The notes under the pieces were generated by a model. That model saw only the letters and a list, made by a program, of their open reading frames with translations. It ran no database searches and had not been told where the DNA came from. Position numbers and translations under genes: made by a program. Shown here piece after piece: positions 1 to 11,700 of a stretch of 64,000 nucleotides of DNA. This DNA is from Skeletonema tropicum (taxonomy: Eukaryota > Bacillariophyta > Thalassiosirophyceae > Thalassiosirales > Thalassiosiraceae). The stretch covers positions 5,084,001-5,148,000 of the forward strand of contig CM074128.1 of NCBI GenBank assembly GCA_037178625.1, read 5' to 3'. Numbering within the stretch: the stretch's first letter is position 1; every line of letters begins with the position of its first letter.

Positions 1-74
1 AGCTACAGGAAAAAATCCATGAAAAGGAAAGTCACAGTGTTCTCCAGCTTCTGGTGATTCGAAGCTGCTGCGCT

Positions 75-308
75 TCAATCAGCCTCCGTTTGATCGTCCT
101 CGTTAGACCGCGTTACCGGCTTGTTGGCCTTCTTCGTCTCACCTCGAATCTTGTCCCTGATAATGAGGTTAACGTGATTACCCTGGAGACTGTCATGTCT
201 CTCTCTAATATGTAGTGCTGCTTGTTCATGAAGTGTTGCATGCGCTGGAAGGCTGGAAGATAGCTCGCTCCTATGAGGACTCCATTTCCTGATAATTGAC
301 CTACTCAT
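75..308 (-). CDS. Doubtful small ORF, 77 aa
   Basis: An ATG-started frame rich in Arg, Lys and His with no domain I recognise. It lies alone near the window edge and could be an exon of a gene extending outside, or chance. Nothing in the flanks (no clear splice site or promoter) decides this. Confidence 0.15.
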   Translation of the reverse strand: MSRSIIRKWSPHRSELSSSLPAHATLHEQAALHIRERHDSLQGNHVNLIIRDKIRGETKKANKPVTRSNEDDQTEAD

Positions 309-1232
309 GCACCTACGCGCAGACCCATCGAGTTCGCCATTTTAGCATTGCATTGTTCATTCGTGAAAGTACGGTATCGTATGGGGTTGGGGGGCAAAGC
401 GCGTTCTTTATTTCCTTCAGATTGCTCTATTTTCACCGGGTTCGGGGTTAGCCCCCGTTTGAGGAAGAATTAAGCCCCGTGGGTGGGCGTGGGTGACAAC
501 TTCTCTTGCTCCCCCGAATTCTCAATTCGCACCGTGAGCAGACGTGCACCATAAAATGGCTACGACGATGTGTTCATAATTAATATCAAGCAACAAGCAG
601 GCTGTGGTGACGACAACTGGACAAGCAAGAGGCGAGAGGCGGCATCACCAAAGGTTAGTGCCTCCAATTTAATTACATTCACTTTGGCTTTGGCAAATTG
701 ATGAGAAGCAGAGAAGAGGAAGAGAAGAACATGGGTATCGTAATCTGTTTGGAAAAGTTAATGGCCGAATGGAAGGTCGCCCTCTACTTTGGTGGTTGTA
801 GAGTGCTCGTCTGCCTCAAAGTCTTACATTCATTGTAATATTGTGGTCTTCATGGTGCGTGTAAAGGAACGGAGCGAGCTGGCGTTCGAGTTGTTCAACC
901 CTCTGTGGGCTGTGTATCAGCTGGCGCGTCACCCCCGGATGTATCGACACGTCTCTCCATGAATGTATCATCCTTTGATCACGAGATAACGTCCCCCTTC
1001 GAACATTTTATGCATCATGTGATTCTCTTTTGACGGTGGTTGTGGTCATATTATATTTTTGTGTCTATTATCAATGCCTCGTCATTATCTTCTAACCATG
1101 GTTCATTTTTTGTCCTTCCCTTACAAAGGCAGCGATGGCAAATCGATACCTCTCTTATTATTATTGATCGAAAGCTACAGTTTCAGCGGGGGAAGATGAA
1201 ACTCGATTGGAAGCTTTTCCACTTTTAACCCA
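309..1232. other. Intergenic, no gene seen
   Basis: About 920 bp without a convincing reading frame. It contains only a short open frame (1040-1228, plus) of untypical composition. I see no RNA gene or repeat here. Confidence 0.4.
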
Positions 1233-1535
1233 ATGAGAATAGTTAATGATCGTCTCAATTCTGGCTCAGGGGGGATCCCACCACCTCCTCCTCCTCCACA
1301 GGAGGATGGTGAAGATGAAGAGCAGCAAATCCCAAGGATCCCTATTGATTGGGACTTCTCCCACCTAGATCATACTATCGAGACGTTACTTTTAGAAAAG
1401 CCTGATCACGATGTGTATCTATATGGCAGCGTTGAGAGCGCTTACGATTCTTTCCGCCCTGGAGCGGATGTTGCGGATCAAGCTCCAATTATCGTTGCTA
1501 TTACCTTGCCGACCGGCCGAGTCCCTATCGTTTAG
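1233..1535 (+). CDS. Hypothetical small acidic protein, 100 aa
   Basis: An ATG-started frame. The N-terminus carries a run of seven prolines followed by an acidic stretch (residues about 16-32). The remainder (IPIDWDFSHLD, then a region rich in Asp and Val) has protein-like composition. No family is recognised. It may be only part of a gene, since the 3' flank shows no further coding. A 102-bp repeat shared with 24447-24548 begins about 190 bp downstream. Confidence 0.3.
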   Translation: MRIVNDRLNSGSGGIPPPPPPPQEDGEDEEQQIPRIPIDWDFSHLDHTIETLLLEKPDHDVYLYGSVESAYDSFRPGADVADQAPIIVAITLPTGRVPIV

Positions 1536-2043
1536 TTGAGAGAGTAAGCGATCAAACGTCAGAGGAAAATCTCATGAGCTTCGATGAAGACAATTATACT
1601 TGGGTTACTGCTGGAGATCCTTCATTTGGTGGTACTATCTTGTTTGCAACGCAGATATGTCACCTCCATGCTTGCTGCTTGGGATCCTCCCGCATCACTT
1701 TCAAGAGGAGACTCTAGCTAGAGATCAATCTTGCTGTCTGGAAAGCCATTCGGTAATAGAAAAGACCGTACCATTGTACCGAAGCAGGTCCCTTTTACTA
1801 TCGTAGATATCTAATCTGATTAACTTTGTAAGTATTTATTATAGATCAACCGCTGCTGTGCCCTGTAACACGCTGCTATTTCATCTTACGTCATCCTACA
1901 CACAACTTGACAACACCGTAGTTCTTACTTCCATTGTGACACAAGCGGATTTCAAGTTCAATGTGTAGACTGTAGACATCATTCTCACGATGATTTATAC
2001 CATCATACTTTAAAGGATGAAATGCACAAGGAAACCAGGATAA
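1536..2043. other. Intergenic, holding one copy of a dispersed repeat
   Basis: No supported gene. A short open frame at 1600-1806 runs into the repeat copy at 1729-1830 and looks accidental. The repeat is followed at once by GTAAGT, which could be a splice donor. Confidence 0.4.
1729..1830 (+). repeat. 102-bp dispersed direct repeat, copy 1
   Basis: Matches 24447-24548 with about five mismatches over 102 bp, in the same orientation. Both copies start with TCTTGCTGTCTGG and end with TTAACTTTGTA. Copy 2 lies between the 3' hairpins of retroelement E2 and the start of the 854-aa gene. Confidence 0.85.
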
Positions 2044-3525
2044 CTAACTAAAAGATAACTTGCACTCGCCAACTCTTCCTCCTCCCTTGCCAAAAATCAT
2101 CTTTTGCTCCTGATAAAATGTCTCCAATGTAGCCAGTCGCTTTGCCTGCCTATCAATCTGTCGCATCGAATACGCCACGTCTCCACCATACACAAACTTC
2201 TCTTCCGCCGCAGCACTAGAATCAAACCATCTTCCTCTTCGTTGTCGTTTCACATCAAATTCCTCCTTACGTTCCCGCACTACTTCCTCTAAACGCTCCC
2301 TTGCTTCTGCCAATCGTTCCTTTTGGACGCTGATTGTTTCTCGAAAGATTGCGAGGAACTCATTGCCAGACGAAAAGAAGACACCAGACATTTTGGAGCC
2401 TCGGCCAATGATGGAGCTACGCAATATATTCCGCATGGTTAATACGCGCGATCTCAGATCGTACGGGAGAGACTTCCACAACTCTTCAATGGAATCTTCG
2501 TCAGGAGATGTTACCGCTGTCTTTGAATCTCCCTTCTCCTCCCCTGCCTCTTCTTCAGCATTATCCCCAACACTCCCCCCCTGAAACGCATCTAGCCTCC
2601 TAATTACAAAGTGCACACTGCTCTCAAACAATGATGACAAATTCAATGCATCGGCCAAACTGCAAATACTTAAACAATTCTCCAAATCAATACTGGATTC
2701 GACAATTGAGACGAGTGTGTCCAGTATTATGTTGCATTGTAGAAAATGGGAGAGCTTGAGCACTTCAATAATGGAGTCGGAGGAGATTGTTTGTGTATCG
2801 ATCAAGTGAATAATGTGCTCAGTGCATGATGACGACTCATCGATGGGTTGCTGCACGTTCTGGTTAATTTGGGTAGACGATTTATTTTGTTCCGTGTTGT
2901 CCACTGCTGTTAACCGCTGTTGCTGTTGTAACAACTGATGTTCATGTAAAGATTGCAGTGCGCTCATAAATTGTAACGTGGCATCCACATCAAAGTCTTC
3001 AAGAGAAAGCTCTAAAAGCGCATCATCATCACGGCCATCACTTTCCGATGATTTGCAATTATTCGTTAGATCTCTCTCACCGTCTGAAGAATCGTCACTG
3101 CCATCAGGATTATCATTCGCGACTCCAAAGCGAGATCGATGAACAGTCATGCGCCTCACCGTGTCACAATATTGATACACCGGCTGAATTGGCACATCAT
3201 GCCGTTTCTTATTTGCGAGCAGAATTGATATCACTCCATCCGCTTGACAGTCATCATCTCGTGGAGTGAATCCAGTTTCAAGTGCGGCCTGCTCGCTCGA
3301 ATTATTATTGCTGTGGTGTTTCTCGATAAAGGCGTCAAGATATGCTTTTTCAGCCTGCATTCGCTCCTGCGCTTCTGTGCGGTTGAGCCCGTTGAATTCG
3401 CCGTTTCTGCCGTCGTCATCGTTAATGTCGGATGGAGGCAGGCCATATCTTTCGAGGTAATCTTCGAGGCTTTCAATGGCGAGCCGTTCAGCTATAATTG
3501 GTGGAGGATCGTTGTCGACGTTCAT
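2044..3525 (-). CDS. BTB/BACK-like protein with C-terminal coiled coil, about 493 aa
   Basis: The open frame continues upstream to 3621, but only a TTG would start it there. The first ATG (3525, A at -3) gives a good acidic N-terminus, so I place the start here. The N-terminal half is Asp/Ser/Asn/Gln-rich and low complexity. A central leucine-rich helical stretch (SDSIIEVLKLSHFLQCN, then DLENCLSICSLADALNLSSLF) resembles the helical end of a BTB domain leading into a BACK-type repeat, as in substrate adaptors of cullin-3 ligases. A canonical BTB core is not visible. The last 100 residues are a highly charged coiled coil (KERLAEARERLEEVV). The family assignment is an inference from the pattern of the central region. 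Confidence 0.6.
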   Translation of the reverse strand: MNVDNDPPPIIAERLAIESLEDYLERYGLPPSDINDDDGRNGEFNGLNRTEAQERMQAEKAYLDAFIEKHHSNNNSSEQAALETGFTPRDDDCQADGVISILLANKKRHDVPIQPVYQYCDTVRRMTVHRSRFGVANDNPDGSDDSSDGERDLTNNCKSSESDGRDDDALLELSLEDFDVDATLQFMSALQSLHEHQLLQQQQRLTAVDNTEQNKSSTQINQNVQQPIDESSSCTEHIIHLIDTQTISSDSIIEVLKLSHFLQCNIILDTLVSIVESSIDLENCLSICSLADALNLSSLFESSVHFVIRRLDAFQGGSVGDNAEEEAGEEKGDSKTAVTSPDEDSIEELWKSLPYDLRSRVLTMRNILRSSIIGRGSKMSGVFFSSGNEFLAIFRETISVQKERLAEARERLEEVVRERKEEFDVKRQRRGRWFDSSAAAEEKFVYGGDVAYSMRQIDRQAKRLATLETFYQEQKMIFGKGGGRVGECKLSFS

Positions 3526-4029
3526 GATAGATGTCTCTCTCTTTTTGCAATTGCTGGACTGACGTTCGATCACGGCTGAAAAGAATCTATTGCAATCAGA
3601 ATTATTTCTCCAGAGATTCAACCAATAGACCGATCATACCAAAGGAATAACAGACAGTAAAAATCTTTCGAATGTCTATGGATGCTACAATCTACAATCT
3701 ACAATACAACATCTCTCATCTTGTATGTATATCCAAGCTTCGACAAAGCTTAGAGTTATTGCGGAAATCTGAAATCTGACGAGCTCTAGCGTAGCGGCGC
3801 GGCGTGGTCGCGTCATGTATGTAACGTTTCTTAAAAGTGTTGTGTCGTCCGATTACCGCTCGCTTTTGAAAAGACGACAGCCTTGCCTTTGAGCGAGCTC
3901 CTTGCTTGCTTGCTCAGCATGTGCGTGAAGGAGATAAGAAGTAGTAGTCGTCTATAGAGAGACATAACATGACAAATGCACAATATTTACTCCTAGCTCG
4001 TTATTACTTCATGTAGCTGCGTGTCTATT
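3526..4029. other. Intergenic between two minus-strand genes
   Basis: Presumed 5' region of the BTB/BACK-like gene and 3' region of its upstream neighbour. No gene seen. Confidence 0.4.
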
Positions 4030-4530
4030 TCAATCATTTAAGTACAAGTCTCTGATGCTTCTGCGGGATACTGCCGGTCTTTTTTTCTCATCCTTGCTAG
4101 CCGCATCATCTGAGATCGTCTCACTCGACTCTTTTTCGTCATCATCTGATATGTCTGCGCAGTTCACCCGTTCCAACATAGTGATGATGTCTTCATAGAT
4201 GAACGAACTGGGATGACCCTCGAATGAAATTCTTGTTTGGCGAATGCCTCCGTCTTGAACACGGACAGGATATGCCGTCGATCCCTTCCTGCGCTTCATT
4301 ACAGGTCCTTGGGATGTCATGATACTTGTGCTCTGCATCACTTGTTCGTCATCTTCCATGAATCGGAGAGCCTTCGTTAGGTTCAACTTGTTAGAGTAAG
4401 AGAAGGTGTCCGAACCAATCACACGCTGGCTTTCTATTGGTTCGAACTTGGTCTTGACCTTGATACCTGTGACTGAGTTGTCTCCTGCTCCTGTTCCTTC
4501 CTTGGGCGTGGCGCTAGCTTGTTTATTCAT
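4030..4530 (-). CDS. Hypothetical hydrophilic protein, 166 aa
   Basis: An ATG start and an intact frame. The protein is charged. Its most structured part is the middle (VRVQDGGIRQTRISFEGHPSSF, shown here without further extension), followed by an acidic Ser/Asp stretch and a basic C-terminus (SRRSIRDLYLND). Basic clusters (MKRRKGS, KKRPAVSRR) would suit a nuclear protein. No domain is recognised and no intron is needed. Confidence 0.5.
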   Translation of the reverse strand: MNKQASATPKEGTGAGDNSVTGIKVKTKFEPIESQRVIGSDTFSYSNKLNLTKALRFMEDDEQVMQSTSIMTSQGPVMKRRKGSTAYPVRVQDGGIRQTRISFEGHPSSFIYEDIITMLERVNCADISDDDEKESSETISDDAASKDEKKRPAVSRRSIRDLYLND

Positions 4531-5741
4531 CTTCTACGCAACAATCATTGATAACAATTTATACTTTTATAGCGTCGCGCAGGTGTATAGTAGCAAACTT
4601 AAACTTAGCGCACAAATGTGAAATGTGTCTTCTTCTGTGTTTGATAGACTAAGATATTTTAAGTTGAGGTTCTTCAGTCTCTAAACCCGCTTACCATAGC
4701 GGGCTTGTTGGGTAGCGTGCCCGCAACATATTTCACAGGAGATTTTGGGTTATTTTGGCCGATCCTCACCATTGATGTTGCGTGATTTTTCCCATTTTCC
4801 ACAGTTGTTGGGCCACGTGCGTGGGCGACGCCCAAATGAGAGCATCAAAGCGCCCACACAAAACAAATAACAAATAGGAGACAAATAAGTAGGTATCCCG
4901 GTAGGCCTAAAATAAAAAGGCCTTTCCACCGATCTTCTGTCATAAATGGGAGTCCTCTTCAAGGGACTCTGATCTCTGTAAATAAGTATGGTCTCAGATA
5001 ATATAATATAACAGAAATTTTAAAGTACGTCTGATTAGCCCTCTAGGGGCGAAATTATGACTAACCAACATGTGCGCTGTGTCGGTCAGATAGCTACTAC
5101 ATACCTACGTACTGACATCATAGCACGTTTGCTGAGTAGTCCTCAAGTGACTCAGACAGGTGTCTGAAGATCAGGGCACATGAAAGAATCTGAAGATCCC
5201 ATGTATGCATGTAGGGTGCAAGGCCCCATTGAAGGCTGTGGGCTGCAACTCAGGTCACGTTGGGGCAGCAACTCAGGTCACGTTTCGATCACGTGATGCA
5301 ACTCTGGTAAACATAGGAATAGTACTAATCCAAGATCCTTTCGATCACATATTGTGAAATCCATTATGAACGTGACATCCCAGATCTTTTGCGCGTGCGT
5401 AGGTAAATACGGCTGGAGGGCATGGGGCGTGCCCCCAATGAGACAACTTGCCCGCCTGAAAACTTCCCGCCGAGAGAGGCAATCTCGTATATATCACTTA
5501 GGAAATTAGGTAAATGTTGCATTATCGCTACCTAGACATCATTGAACCAACAATTGGAGTCTTCATACGCCGAGGGCAGAACCAAACAGCGTCGCAGTCG
5601 GAACCACGGGAGAGGGTTGTCTCTCCTACCACAGCTCGTTTAAAAGCCCGGGATATATTGACGTGTATGTCAATAAGCCTGTATACAGGCGAGATATACA
5701 AATACAAGTATTTGCACGAGAGTATAAGCATATACCCATCT
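4531..5741. other. Intergenic, including the 3' region of retroelement E1
   Basis: No supported host gene. The part next to 5742 is the 3' untranslated side of the minus-strand element E1, whose end I cannot fix because there is no poly(A) and no repeat boundary. A short direct repeat, GCAACTCAGGTCACGTT, occurs twice about 21 bp apart near 5246-5283. Confidence 0.4.
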
Positions 5742-8700
5742 CTATCCGTGGTTGTTTTGACCGCGTCGAAGTGCTGCCTGAGCCCGCTGGCGACGTATCA
5801 AGAAGGCTTCACGTGCCGCTTTTACTGAAAGCAGCCAATAAGCCTGATGTTCACCAGAAGTTGTTTCGAGATCATCGAGATTGATTTCCATCAAATATTT
5901 ATCCTCCTCTCCAAGCCCTTCTAAGCCCATCTCTTGCTGCTCCTCTATAGCTATTTGTAGCTCCTCCTTCCTCTCTAACGCAAGCATACCCGAAATTTTA
6001 TCATGAATCAAGAAATTCCTCACCAGCCACTGTCCATGGGTCATCTCCATCAGCTTGATTGAGAAGCTCTGTGCCCATTTTGCGCCCGAAAGATAGCTGC
6101 CCTCCAGACGACGATGTGTCTCTTGAATCGCACAGAACTCCTTGGATATCATTCCTTCCATAAACCGCCGCCATCCAATCTTATCTTGTGAACTTGCCAA
6201 CTTCCGCAGTATCGGGTCATGATCGCTAGCAATGCAGTCCATAAAGCTTTTGCCATTCCGAGCCCTCACGAAACTCATGATATATTTTTCCAACACTTCA
6301 CATGTCCCCACCGATTGTAACCAGGACTGTAAATTATCCGCTGACATCTGAAAACATTTTACCCTATCCTCTTCTTCACACATTAAAACGTGAGCGCACG
6401 ACTCCTGTGCATCCAGACAAGAAGGACACAAAGGAGAGTGATTAGGATCACATCTGTGTAACCGCAAGTTGGTGCCGGCTATGTCGTGAACTTGCTTGCA
6501 TGCCCATAGTTGGAAAAGCCGCGGGACCTCGTGTAATGCCTTGTTCACGTTGACCCAATCTACTTGGACGAACGCGGATGGAAGCAGGATCTGTCTCTTA
6601 GCGAAGATCTCCCTGGCCAGCGCTAGGTGGCCATGAAAGCGGACTCTTTCACCAGTATCTGAAGTCATCTTCTCCTTACCCCTATCCACATAGACGCAGA
6701 TTGGTTCAAGTGGCAAAGGTTGCGCCGCCATTCCTGCGTTCGGATCAACGTCGTAAATCGCTAGTTTTGCGCCAGAGTCACACTGTTCATTCAACTGTTC
6801 AGGCCTAGACAGCTCCGCCCACACCAAATGATCGAGTTTATGGGCCGAGACATGAGAAAATACTGTGCTGAAGGTTAGAGACCTGCAATGGATCATGATA
6901 TTTTTGAGTATATCTGAATGCCGGCAACTCGACGGGATGCGATGCGGAGGCAGGTGTTCCACATTGTTGAGAGCCCCCAAGCAATCAGAATAGATCTGGG
7001 CAGAACCAGACAGCGTTGGTTTCAGTTTGTTCACAGCTAATAGGATGAGATGAATAGCGAGTAATCCCAAAAGCTCCCCATGATATGCACAAGCAGCAAG
7101 TGTCTTCTCAGAGAATTTACCAACGAGTCGGCCTCTCCCCTTGAAACACTCCATAATGAATGCAGCTGAGCAGATATCTGGGTACATCTCCTTGATAAAG
7201 GATCCGTCCGCCACACATACTAGTGATCCATCTATAATAGCTGCCACTAGGAACTCATAGCTCCCCGTCAGTTCAAGATCTTCCCACATCCACATGCTAC
7301 CCCACTGGTCGAGGACTTCCCACAAAGTGCTAGGAGGTAGAGACTGACCTGGGATTGGTGCATGACTTACCAAACGATATACCGCAGTATCTACCTCTTC
7401 TATCGTACACGCAACATTGTACTGAACCTGGGCATGATCACTACCATCTTTCACATATCTCCGAGGGTTATTTTCATGCGGAGGGTATACCTCCATAAGG
7501 TCATTACCCATATAGCGGAACAGTCTATTCGATGCGGCACAGTACCGCCACGGTTGAAGTTTGTGGCCGATGTGCACCCAATTTCCCAACCGGACGCAAA
7601 GTAAACCTCCTGGGGCTAATTGAGAGAGTGCCGACTTCCACACCTTAAAATCTTTTGACGATGGTTCCTCAGCGGGGAAGTCAAGCTTAGACCACTTTTC
7701 ATCCTCCCGCCGCAGCCTCTTCTTGTACCGTGGATCAATCTTCGAACCCCTCACACACAGTATATCCGATAAAAACAGAACTTGTTGGTGTAAGCGGACT
7801 CTGTTCAATTGCCGTAGTTCTTTTGGAGAGTACTGGAGATCTTCAAATACACACATGAGCCACTTGTCACCCACTCTTGGGAAGGGGTTGTCGATATTAT
7901 TCAATACCACCTTATACCCGAAGGTATCTACTTTTTCCCAGATCGATTTCACCCAGCTGGGAGTAACCCAAGAGTGATATTGTTGAAATGATTCATCAAA
8001 GGGCTGATGCGCTCGACCGAGTTCAATAATGAAGAGGTCTACCGAGACCTGAGCTGCAATTCCATTACTAGACGGGCATCCATAGTGCATCATCAGTTTG
8101 TTCAATTGCTGAATGCCGCATTCTATCGGCACATTTGGGAATCCACCGCCGTAGAAGCCAATGTCTAGATCACGGATTTCCTTAGGTGCCGTTCGTATCA
8201 TACCACCCACAGGCATCAACTGATAATACGTCTTTTGTAGACATGTCTGAAGATCTTTGATGGGGGCCGTCTGGCAGCACAGACCGTATGAAACTTTGGG
8301 CCAAAAGCAAGCTGATAGCCATGTCCAGAATTGACGCCGATTCAATCTACTCCCTAGAACTTTTTGCGCACAATCAGATGCTTTCTCGATTAAAATGTCC
8401 AGAGGACCTTTGCACTCCTCAGAACAATTGCACTTGCTGCGGCACGAACCAGACGGGCTTGTTGCCACACCTAGCATAGTCTCCGGATGCTCCACAGAGT
8501 GATGCTTCATCAAAAATGGGGTCCCATCTGGAAGAGACAATTCAATGTCGTAATAGCAATCCTTGGAGTGATCTTCATACAGCCAACACTGCTTCCTCTC
8601 GTCGTAATAGTAAGACATCAAATAATAGAAGCACTTATCAGGATGTAGGGTGCCCCCTGTTGCCATCAAAAGATTATTCCAACTGCGGACGCTTGCTGTC

Positions 8701-11700
8701 AGAGCTGCATGAACCTCATTTATTGTCTCCCTCTTCTTCATATTGATATGAATGATATCCGTATCATCGACAAAGAGAATAGCCGCCAAGTCAATTTGTT
8801 TGGATGGTGTGAAAGGGCAAACGAAGGTCGCTCCATGTCCATCGGCTTTGTGAGCCATCAAGATGGTGATACTAATTGCTGCCCACCCGGCAGGTGCAGC
8901 ACCATTTCCTTGACACAGACCTTGATACTTAACTTCGACAGTGCTGTTTGCGCACCGTGTTGAGTCCCCATACGCAGTTCGCAAGAAGTACCGCATCTCC
9001 TGGATTGTAGTAAGCATAGACTCTGTTGCCGACTGCTCAACTCCAAAGGCTTGAAACACCAAAGAAGCAATGGCATGTGCTATTCTGTCATAGCAGTTGC
9101 TTGCATCTACCGAGGCAATAGCAGCCGGAGTACGAAGTTGTCTTCCTATATCAAAGAATAGTATTTTTGCCAAGGCCCCATCATCTGCCGTCCTATTTTT
9201 CTCACTAAATATCTCTTCTGGCATGAGTTGGTATTTGCGAATATTATTCATCATCCTATCACCGTATATGATCTTGTTTGCTTTGTTCAAGTCAGCCTCC
9301 AACAATAGGATGCTGCGCAATTTGGTGACTAGTCGACTGCCTGCTTTCTTTTCGAGCATGCAGGCCAAACCGCGTTGCCACCTTGACAAACTGATACCCC
9401 TCATGAGAGCGAGAGATATTTTAACTGCGTGATAGTTGGAGATATACTCCGACTCTGCGCCAGCAATGTAATGGCCAAAATGGAAGCCAGAAATAGACGA
9501 TGATGTTGCCTCCTTCGACCGTCTCCAGCTCTTAGCCCAAGTCACCTCATCAATCAAGGTCTCGACGGAGTCCATCGGAACAAGAGATCGAATCTTTGCA
9601 ATCTGCTCAAATAACTGTTTCGTTGCCTCATGATAATCGTCTGAGAATTCATAAGTGCCATCCAGCACTGCCCTGGCAGCAACTGTGTCGGCGTTGTATC
9701 CAAATTGACCTCGAAGACGCCCTTTGCAGATAGGTGCTTCTTCCGCCTGATAGAATCGTTTGCCCTCACCATGAATGTTTTCCAAAATGGCTTTTTCCAC
9801 TGAATCTTTTGTGTCATATTCTACCACGTTACCACCATCAGTTTCCACCTGCACTGTTCGAATGCTACCGCTAAACCGTTTACCGAGATTGTAATTCAAC
9901 TTCCTCCAGAAACGTCTATCTCTCTCTCCTTTAATGATGGCAAGTATACGCTTCTCTGCAGTCTCATCACCCTTCTTTTTAGCAATCTCCAGCCGACGAT
10001 TCAGATGTTTCTTTCTATAGTGATGTCCATGTTTCCTAAAATGATCACACTTACTGTCGCAAGCTTTGAGTCTAGCAGCGATCTCTGCTACTGAGAGGTT
10101 GAATGGACGAAGGATCTTTAGCTTCCGACATTTTCGTTTCAAATTCCCTCGGTTCACCTTCCTTCCCGCATGATAACGGAGAAGTGTTCTATAGACTTCG
10201 CCTCTCTTTATCCAAGTCACTGATTCTGCCGAGAATGGTATTCTACCTGCCTTGATTTTGCGGCACTTCGATTCTGCGTGAGCCATGTATTGTTTGCTTT
10301 TCTCTTCTGAGGACGCGAGAGCAGTACGAGCTTCTTCTTTTGTTTGTGCCTGGTATGCGGCACGATGATCGTCATCTACCCTATGCCTGATCAGGTTCGT
10401 TTCTAGCAGTTGGTTGTATCTCTCCGCAACTCTGGGGAGGTTGGTATTCAGTCGTCTCGCCTTCAACTTTTTCACACGGACTAAGGAGCGGCCAACAAGT
10501 GATGACAACGAGAAATCTACCACGAAGCATCGGTGATCACCCATTCCATAACCCACCGGCATTACACATGCATTCAAAACTTCAATATCCCTTGTCGCCC
10601 ACACGCCATCGATAGGTTGAGAGCCGCGGAAATAAGTTGCACCAAGCTGCTTCCCAGTGTAGTCTCCTACCACCTCCTTCATCGCTAACCCATCTACTTC
10701 CGTTAGAGCTTGTCCGATCCGCTTGGTGTAGATATTCTCATTCGCATCTAGGCAAACAATAATTCGGTCTCCTTCCTCACGCCACCTCTTGAGTAGAGCA
10801 ATCAAGTCCTCATAGAATTTGTCTCTTGGCTTGACGTCAGGCTGCTTTTTTTGAATAAAGTACCGTCGTTGTTGTTGGTAACTAGTGCTGGGGCCTTTAC
10901 TAACGCATGGTTGATATCCGCAGACAACCCAAGTTGAAATACCATTCTCTCCGATGTACCTCGAGAACGAGAATCTTCCCAGGCCAGTGACGTCTTGTCC
11001 ACTATTCATATGGTCGAACTGTTCAGCCAGTTGGCCAAACGTGAGAATTCCAGTCCCTCCTTCCTGAACTCTAGAGATAGCACCCTCATGAGTATTGCAG
11101 CCATGGACAACCTTCACTTCGGCTTCCCCTCCGTTAAATAGCTGAGCTAAACCATTGACATTCTTCTTGTGGTTGAAGTTGATTTTGATCTCATTAAAGG
11201 CTGCAATGTCGACCTCCAATTCATCCAACATTTCTCTACCTCTATCCAATTTGATATTACCACTCATGCGATTATTCAACCCATTGATGTTTTCGTAGAG
11301 TAGTCGGACAACACCCTCCCGTTTTGCCTGGGGAGCTCTACCGTGGACCCTCATGAGATCGTCATCGACCGTCCTCACCTCCTCTAACTCTTGTCGAGTA
11401 AAATGTTCCTCTAGAAACCTCTTCTCAGCAGCAGAGGGCAACTCACCAACAGTGCCAGTTTCATCTATCGCCTCCTCTATCAATGTTTCCCTTTGCAACG
11501 CCCGAAGCGTTTCTGCATCCACAACCCTCCTCGCCCTTCGATCAATTGCAGTCATGATTGTCTCAATATTTCCTGCTGCCATCTTCCCATTCCTAATGAT
11601 ATGTTTAATGTTCCCAAATTTGTCAATCAGCTTAATACGACGTTGTGTTTCCTCTCTCGTCCGAAAAGCTGTGGATCGACGTTGATTGCGTGTTCTTCTT

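Noticed and set aside
3526..3621. Upstream extension of the BTB/BACK-like gene
   Set aside because: It would need a TTG start. The first ATG is at 3525.
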